A stretch of DNA of 64,000 bases from Welwitschia mirabilis (lineage: Eukaryota > Gnetophyta > Gnetopsida > Welwitschiales), in the NCBI GenBank assembly GCA_051453625.1, contig JBOZIK010000001.1, positions 215,254,053-215,318,052 of the forward strand, read 5' to 3'. Of this stretch, positions 57,074 to 64,000 are shown piece after piece. Position numbers and translations under genes: made by a program. The notes beneath the pieces were generated by a model that saw only the letters and a program-made list of their open reading frames with translations, was not told the DNA's origin and made no database searches. Numbering within the stretch: the stretch's first letter is position 1; every line of letters starts with the position of its first letter.

Positions 57074-59508
57074 TTTAATATTTCAATAGAATGAAATAAT
57101 GTTGCATTAGACTACTATTTGTAATGTATCATAAAATTATATTATTCCCTTCCATTAGCTCTCATAAGGATGTAGATGATATGAAGGGTCGCTTATGATT
57201 AGTGTTTGAGATTATTAATGGATGATTATGGATAAGTAATTACTTTAAGAATTCACTATATATTTGAGTACCCATGTTTATTTTGTATTAATATATATAA
57301 TAATATATTTTTCATTTATTATGCATTAGGTTGATCCTATTAGGGAAAAAAATATGACTCTAAGGAAAAAAACCTCTTTTAATATAGTACTCCTTCATGA
57401 TAATCTTAAATCTTATCACAAATATTTTTCTAATTTAAATTTGATTTTTCTTTTTAAATTGATTTGCATTAGTACTATTTAATAAAGCTATACTATAAAT
57501 AATTAGTTTGTCTAGTATGTTCATTATTTTACTAATTTAAATTATCATATAATTAGTTGTTGAACCTCTACTATATTTTCTTTATCAAAAGTTAAATTCC
57601 TAGAGTAGATACATACGTTAAAAACACAATAGCTTATTAATTAATAGTTATATTTAAGTGAAATTTTTTTTGTAAGTCTAAGATCATGTAATAATTGTGA
57701 AAATGTAAAAATAGTAAATTTTTTGATGTGTAATAAGTTTTAAGAAATTTATCTATTAAAATACATTATGAAATAAATATAGAAAATATAAAAATTTGAG
57801 CATCTTAAGTTGTATAAAATCAAATAATCTTCTAAAAATCTTGAATCATTTAAAAATTAAAGTAGTTTGAAAGTTATAATCATTTTAGTGTAGTGCAACA
57901 AGGCTATAATTTTAGAAAATTTAATAGTGTCTTACCTTAAATCATGACCTAAGAAATAATATTTTTAGAGTTCCAAGATAGCGTAAGCTAGTTTCTAAGG
58001 ATCCTATTATGAATTTAGTTTATTAAAAATTACTGATTTTTCTTCATAATTAATTAATAATTAAAATTTTAATTTTGATATTTCCTTAGAGCCCAAAAAC
58101 ATTACAGTTAATGTTTTAAATTATAGAAAAATTATTACATAAAATTTTATAAGAAATTTGAGTATATAAGATAAGTTTATATTAATAACCTTAGGTTACA
58201 TTACCTAGAAATAATATTTTGTTTCAAAAAATGCCTCTTTTACTTGTTTTTCTTTATCTTACTTTGAATGTGTATGATTATAAGAGTTTTTATCTTACTA
58301 TTTTAAGTAACATAAATACTCTTTATTTTATCATTTATATGAGCCTTAGATAAAGTATGATATCTTAAAAATCAATTTTGAACTATACTTATTTTATTTA
58401 TCTTTCTTACACAATGGAGATTGTCCCATGAGTATGGAAGAATGTTTCTAAGATTGGCATAGCTCTAGGATTAATTTTTTTAAGTACAATATTAATATTG
58501 ATTTGATACATTTTGAATATTATTATTATTATTTAAATAAAGAAAATAAAATATTATTTTCTTTATTTAGATTTTCATTACTATAATCTTGAAATAAAGA
58601 TGTTCTAGTATGCTTGTTTTATCTTTTATGATTATTCCTATAAAATGAGTCTAATGATGATTAGAATTATTATAACTAGGTAAATAATCCATTAAATATT
58701 CATATTAGTTAGAATTATATGCATGCATTTGTTACATTGCTTTTTTTTATTAAATTTATAATACCCTTTTAGGAGTAGAATTGATCACCATTTTTCTATC
58801 CAACCCATATATGAACTTACTCTGACTTAATATCTCAATCCCTTGACATCAATGGGTTATGTTCACCATCTAGAGATGTTTCAAGGAAGGGGGTTATTTA
58901 TAAGCATGCATCTACCTCATGTACCACTTATCACCTATATTGGAGGTATATCAAGGTGAAGTGTAAGCTTATGAAGTTAAGCCCAACCATGTTTGTATAG
59001 TATAGAACTTGAAATAGAATCAAATCATGTTTAGAGGATGACCAAATATCAAGTTGAAATGTCTTATTATATTGGTTAGGTATTATCCTTAAAGTTTTCC
59101 ATATATGTTTATAATACATTTACATCTTCTCAACTATTTATAAGATATATTCCTATATGATGAAAAACTATGAAAAAATGGAGAAACAAACTTATGACAT
59201 TACTATTGTTTGTAAAACAAAATAATATAGTAATTAATTATGCATAAATATATAGTAATATGATTTGTTTTTTCTCAATGTATATGTCATGTCTAAACTT
59301 TCAAAATCTAAAGACTTAGCCTAAAAATTTAATCAAAATAAATTTTATTATTATATGTCCATAAGCTAATTTAGTTAGTGTACTTATTATTAAGATATAA
59401 TTATATAGTAAAAAATTTATGCTATAATTTTTATTTTAAGTTCTTGTATTTTGTAATAGCCATAATATTATTCTTGTTGTAAATTTTTGGTAATTAATCA
59501 TGATCTTT

Positions 59509-59591
59509 AGTGGTCAAATTAGTGGTAATAATAGTGGATAAGGTAGTGGTTAAAGTAGTGGTTATGTTAGTGAATACGTTGTGGTTAAACT
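59509..59591 (+). repeat. 12-bp tandem array (AGTGGTTAARRT)
   Basis: Seven consecutive units of about 12 bases, each starting (A)GTGG or AGTGA: agtggtcaaatt, agtggtaataat, agtggataaggt, agtggttaaagt, agtggttatgtt, agtgaatacgtt, gtggttaaac. It lies about 300 bases upstream of a TATA box, where LTR enhancers are usually found. Confidence 0.85.
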
Positions 59592-59770
59592 ATAGATTGC
59601 ATTAATATTATTTTGCTTCTATAATTATTGTACTTTTTCTTAATTTAATATAAAAAAATACATTTTTGGGGTAGCTCATTTTAATTATTTATTTTATTAA
59701 ATGTAATATTTATTATGATGAAATATTATGCACCTAGTGACCTAGTAAGGTAAAGGGATTATGGAATCCC

Positions 59771-59820
59771 TACCACTTACACCACCTTTACCACTTCCAC
59801 CACATCCACCACCTTCACCA
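59771..59820 (-). repeat. CCACC-rich tract, inverted relative to the 12-bp array
   Basis: The + strand shows repeated accacttacaccacctttaccacttcc-like units. Read on the minus strand this is GGTGGTGTAAGTGGTA, resembling the array at 59509-59591 in reverse orientation. Confidence 0.7.
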
Positions 59821-59881
59821 ACCTCTTTTATGATGGTATCTCTTCATGCTATTATACCTTTTCATATCCTACGTACTCTAG

Positions 59882-59889
59882 TATAAATA
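59882..59889 (+). promoter_or_regulatory. Putative TATA box of the chromovirus LTR
   Basis: TATAAATA, followed by a pyrimidine-rich 'gctcttcttcttctttc' start-like region. It is the best promoter candidate of the LTR and would divide it into a 4.3-kb U3 and a 1.3-kb R/U5. Confidence 0.6.
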
Positions 59890-60324
59890 TGCTCTTCTTC
59901 TTCTTTCATTTCATATCTTGAGAAAGCCTTTGCTATCAAATCTTAATGAATTTAACTTAAAGCTTAGAAAACTTTAGAGATTTGAAATATTTAGGTGTTT
60001 TACAGTCTTCATCTTAAATTCATGTATGATTCATGATCTTTAATTTATTTTTTTCATAGGGTTTTTGATTTAGTCTATTTCTAGTATGGTTCTTGGCTTA
60101 CTTCCTTTCTTGAATTTACTTTCCATCTCATAATGCCTACATTTCTAAAACGCTTTGTTTAGTATCTTGTATATTATTTAAAGTTGATAAGTTTTAGTTA
60201 TAAATCATACACCATGTATCATAATTTTCTTAGGATTTTTTCATCTCAATTCTTACTCATATTGACTTAATATTTATGACCATTCATTGGCCTATATTTA
60301 TATATTATGGATTGCTAAAAATTT

Positions 60325-60505
60325 CCTCTAGAGAGTAAAGGAAGTAAATTATTCCCTGTAGATGTGTTAATTCAAATTATAATAAATAACCTCTAGAGAG
60401 TAAAGGGAGTAAATGGTTCCCTTTGGATATGTCCATTCGGATTACTGTTAGTTACCTATAGAGTAAAGGGCATAAATTATCACATTTGGATGAGTGTAGT
60501 TAGAT
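60325..60505 (+). repeat. 65-bp tandem repeat, three units
   Basis: Units begin cctctagagagtaaagg (60325), cctctagagagtaaaggg (60390) and cctatagagtaaaggg (60455), each followed by 'agtaaat.attccc.ttggat.tgt..attc'. The spacing is exactly 65 bases. Confidence 0.85.
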
Positions 60506-61235
60506 AAATTAAAAATATCATCTTAGCCATATCTTGTAATGCATTTTGGATTGTTTGACAGTACATCTTGGATTTTTTGACATTGCATTCTTGGATTGTC
60601 TTAGTCACATTTTTATTTTTCTTAAGAATCGTATCTTGTACTTAGAATTCCCTTATCTAACACTTGTCATGATTCATATTGAGAATTGTAAAGGTTACAG
60701 TTCTTATGCCATGCTTACATGTGCATGACTTACTATGAAGGAGGACCTTGAAATGAGCTAGCTAATGGAAGATGAATTGAGTACTATTTTCATGCTTATT
60801 ATTTAGATGCATGTATTTGAAGAAACTTAGATACCCTAATAATTTAGAATATTTATATGAACATGGATATTGTACTCAAATTTTTTTAAAGAAGTGTCAT
60901 AGATACAACAATATTGTTGGAATGTAATTATCTTCTTTTTTTCTTTTGGAAGGACTACAAGGGTTATTTACTCTCCCTTAATGTAAAGTTATATATCTAT
61001 GTTTGTGTTTATAGATTTATTATACTATTAATTAAACCATAGATCGTATATTTTAAACAATATGTAACTAAGGTTATTTATTATTTATAGCAAAATAGTT
61101 CTTAAAGTATCTTGCGACTAGAGATGGTTAAATCAAGTAACATTTGTAGTTTTTAGGCTAAAACGTTAGGACATTATAACTTAGTATTAAAGTAAACTTG
61201 AAGTTTTCTATTGTGAATTTTAGAATGTTACATTT

Positions 61236-61247
61236 TGGTGTCAGATC
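61236..61247 (+). promoter_or_regulatory. Primer-binding-site-like sequence after an LTR end
   Basis: TGGTGTCAGATC follows ..ttaCATTT and matches the initiator-Met tRNA site TGGTATCAGAGC at 10 of 12 positions. Such a site lies after a 5' LTR, so its presence here suggests that another element interior begins at 61233. Confidence 0.65.
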
Positions 61248-61399
61248 CTAGGTCATAATTTCACTAGAAGTAATTATGGTGAATCCATTATACATGAGAT
61301 TCTAGGTAGTGATTTCACTAGGATTAATAATTGTGAAACTAGTAACTTTAGTTTAAAGTTAGATTAGAATAACTTAGAAATGGGATTTTTTGATATTTA

Positions 61400-61422
61400 A
61401 AATAATGTATATATATGTATAT

Positions 61423-61454
<32 letters not shown>

Positions 61455-61475
61455 GTATATGTATATAGATATTCT
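61400..61475. repeat. (AT/GT) microsatellite
   Basis: Alternating purine-pyrimidine tract, atatatgtatatatatgtgtatatat and similar, about 75 bases. Confidence 0.9.
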
Positions 61476-63931
61476 ATACAAATATATAAACATTATATAT
61501 ACTTATAGTTTCTTTATTTATATAAAAGACATTAAAATACAATAGGGAAAATGCTTATTTTATATAAATACACCAAATCAAAATTCTAGCTAAAACATAA
61601 AATAAATGATAAGTGTTCTTTCTATAAAGGACTCTAATCAATAGTAATTAATAGCAAGCTAATTACGAGTTTTAAATGTCATAATCATAAAAGTGAAACA
61701 AGAAAAGAAATAATATTGAATGAAAACAAATCATTATTAGATGTATTTCACTTATTTTTATGACTTATTTTTTTTATTATTTAATTCAAATTAACGACAT
61801 AAATTTTAAAATTCTAATATTTATAAATAAAATTGAATTATTATTGACAAGCTATTTAAAATCCTTTTACTCAAAAAATGCATGGAATGCCATTTGCATT
61901 TTCAATGATTTGAGATTCATTTGAGTAAAGGTATATAATGTAATTTTTTCTTTAATAAATCTAGTGAAATTAGAGATTCTTAGAAATAGAGGTCTTACTA
62001 AAACTAAACTATAGTGTTTCATATGCAAAGCTTATAGAATTCCTTCAGTTAGATTGGCCAAAGACATAATAGCATGCATTGATTATATTAAACATATCCT
62101 AAAGGGAAAGGAAAATCTTTTGTAGTTGCTTAAGCATAGTAATTGACTTGTAATTTCACTTTGTTAAAGAGTTTCCTCTTGGTAACCCTTGATAATGATT
62201 CTAATAGCTATTGAATATTTCTGAAAAGCACTTAATTTTCCATTTGGTTCTATCAGTCTTTCAAAATTTACCCAAAGATTTTATGATTTATGAGTAAGAT
62301 TTCTTAAGAAAAATTTTAGCTATTATTTTTTTCAATGCTATAGCTAGGTATTTTTAGTGATTGTTTAAATTTTAAAAATACAAGTAATTATCGATCCTTT
62401 CTTGAAATTGTTCTTCCACTCTTCGAATGACTCTCTAAAGACTTAAGCTTATGCCACATCATGCTTGTAAATGAAATTTTAATTTTACTATACTTCTTTT
62501 CTTAACCACATTTTGAAATGCATCCACTCATAATAAAAACAACTATATCCATGTGATTAACATGCTTCCATTTTCTCTTACTAATGAATTTTTCTATGGC
62601 AACATTTCACTTGTATCCTCTGCACATTTATACTCTTAAAACTTTTAGTATTTTGTTAGCTATCATAGTTAATTTTATTATTGATGTAATAGCTACACAA
62701 AAAATTTCTCCATTTCTTGTTCAAAGATTAATTTCAAAAACCATTCCTTTAAGTTTCTTCATTTGTTATCTAAAAGAGAGAGAAATAATCCTATTGATTT
62801 TATTATTTTGATTTCTTTTTTGAAGATTTATTTCCACAGTGATTTGCTATGTGCATATTTATTCATTACCTATATGTTTATGGAAGCATCTACAAGCATG
62901 TAATTGATGAAAAGAATTAGAGTAAATTCATTTAACTAAGTTGATTTTGTGTTCATTTCCATGATCATCTTCACTACCTTCACTATCTTCTTTTTGATCC
63001 CATTCAAATTTAGATCCAATGACTTATCTTCCTTTATTTTTATATTTTTCCTTACTCCTTCATCATTTACCAAAGCCGTTAGATGTAAGAAAGAGGTGAA
63101 CCATGATGCTTCTTAATGAAGTAGTTGTAGCTTTAAAACCTAGTGATTTCTGAATCATTACTAGAATTCTTCTAGTAGAAATCACTTGCATCTTTAGTCA
63201 CTATCATGAACTTGAATGATAATATAAAGTTTCTCTAAAGAAATTCATTTTTAGAACTAAGCTCAACTAACTAAAAACCAAAGTGAGTGGCTTAGTGCTA
63301 CAGGTAGTGATAGCCGAAAAATCTTGTAAGAGCTTTTCTTAAGTTGATTTTGAGCCAAATGGACTAGATTGCTTTCTTGCATGTTGCTATGACTGAGAGG
63401 TAAGATAGCCTTCTAAATAAATGTAAAGTTCACCTATTTTGTGTATTATGTAAACCAAGTTGTAGGTGGGTTAATACTCAAACAATTTTCTAAGGATTTC
63501 CAAAGAATTGACGTCTTAGTGAATTTTGCCAAGATAGATAAGTCTTCTTACAAAGAAAAAATTATTTCCATGTTGATGTATTAAGTGGGATATGTGTTTT
63601 TATTCTTATTTATCATACAAACACCATGTTTATAGTGGTAAGTTTAAAATGGATTGCTCAAATACTTCCTTTACAAATAGAAGAAAGTAAAAGTACATCA
63701 CCAACTAATCTATAAATACAATACAATGAGAAATATAAATAGTTGACAAAGCCAAAGCGTGTGCTCTTTATAGATGTAAAGTCTAAAATTTTGGTATTCT
63801 TTGTAGCTATTAAGATAGCTGTAATTAAATCAAAACTACCTACCTTGAAGACATGGTTAATAGTTCTTGTTTCTAAGAAGGTCGAAGGTGTGTAGCATGT
63901 TGAAGAGATCTTATCAATTCTAAAGAATGAA

Positions 63932-63985
63932 AGACTAGTATATATACACATACATATATACATATGTATATATATATTTGTGTAG
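63932..63985. repeat. (AT/AC) microsatellite
   Basis: Alternating tatatatacacatacatatatacatatgtatatatatat. It supplies the Tyr/Ile/His-rich start of the 111-codon minus frame next to it, which argues against that frame being a gene. Confidence 0.9.
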
Positions 63986-64000
63986 TAATCCATTGGAGGA

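Larger units (their letters stand above)
54632..61232 (+). mobile_element. Host chromovirus, segment 3
   Basis: Completes the host pol (integrase core, C-terminal domain, chromodomain) and runs into a putative LTR from 55626. The chromodomain and the long LTR starting T(G/A)TAATACCCC point to the Tekay/Del clade. Confidence 0.82.
55626..61232 (+). repeat. Putative chromovirus LTR, very long
   Basis: It starts TATAATACCCCATATTTT, close to the TGTAATACCCC start known in Tekay/Del LTRs, and ends at ..gaatgttaCA, right before a primer-binding-site-like sequence. Its 5.6 kb (637 N included) is long even for this clade, so it may hide an insertion, or start and end may belong to two different copies. 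It contains a TATA box, a 12-bp and a 65-bp tandem array. No partner LTR is in the window to test the limits. Confidence 0.55.
61248..64000. other. Possible retroelement leader, then unrecognised AT-rich DNA
   Basis: The first 100 bases hold a doubled block ('ctaggtcataatttcactagaagtaattatggtgaa' and 'ctaggtagtgatttcactaggattaataattgtgaaa'). Beyond the dinucleotide tract nothing matches a family I can name. Short frames at 62584-62811 (+) and 63658-63993 (-) have no recognisable motifs. Minus-strand stretches at 62380-62500 vaguely recall copia gag helices, too weakly to call. Confidence 0.4.

Noticed and set aside
56368-57078. 236-codon + strand frame
   Set aside because: Almost entirely N; only about 20 real codons.
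61236-61247. Partial tRNA gene
   Set aside because: Only the tRNA-3'-end-complementary stretch is present, next to an LTR end, which is the signature of a primer-binding site. No cloverleaf follows.
63658-63993. 111-codon minus-strand frame as a possible gene
   Set aside because: Its start is encoded by a microsatellite and the rest has no motif I recognise. Composition matches the surrounding AT-rich DNA.

Overview
This window looks like flowering-plant nuclear heterochromatin. It is very AT-rich (about a quarter G+C in the lines I counted by hand), CpG is scarce, and every recognisable coding stretch belongs to a decayed plant transposable element. I find no intact gene, rRNA, tRNA or CRISPR array. 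The long N runs show a draft assembly. Nothing identifies the species; an extremely AT-rich, transposon-dominated genome such as a Rafflesiaceae holoparasite would fit, but that is speculation.

The layout is a set of nested insertions. The outermost element visible is a Ty3/gypsy chromovirus of Tekay/Del type on the + strand. Its pol is cut into three pieces: protease to mid-RT (4731-5530), mid-RT, RNase H and N-terminal integrase (43305-44648), and C-terminal integrase, chromodomain and putative 3' LTR (54632-61232). A SIRE/Maximus-like Ty1/copia element (1-4730, 3' half only) abuts its protease. A CACTA (En/Spm) transposon (5531-43304) interrupts the RT next to the FxDD motif. An Athila-like Ty3/gypsy element on the minus strand (44649-54631) interrupts the integrase, with a perfect 5-bp target duplication AGGAT. 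Taking out the last two insertions rejoins the host reading frame.

The CACTA element has also been hit twice. A minus-strand Ty1/copia element with LTRs of 1636 and 1632 bp (12595-20968) lies in its 5' part. A second Athila-like element (24781-32131) sits in or beside a TNP2 intron. What remains of the CACTA is a terminal motif at each end, shared subterminal TTTTTAAGGCATTT-type repeats, a TNP2 transposase pseudogene in two pieces (22345-24770 and 32184-33240) and a Transposase_24/TNP1-like pseudogene (34020-36510).

The three inner LTR elements (copia-2, Athila-1, Athila-2) show no RT or integrase core and look non-autonomous. Their LTRs, primer-binding sites and polypurine tracts are still readable, and several LTRs carry internal tandem arrays. 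The right edge (61233-64000) starts with a primer-binding-site-like sequence and leader, then becomes unrecognisable. Order of events inferred from nesting: chromovirus first, then CACTA, Athila-2 and probably copia-1, then copia-2 and Athila-1 inside the CACTA. I saw no sign of a new cellular system; the value of the window is its layered, frame-verifiable insertion history.
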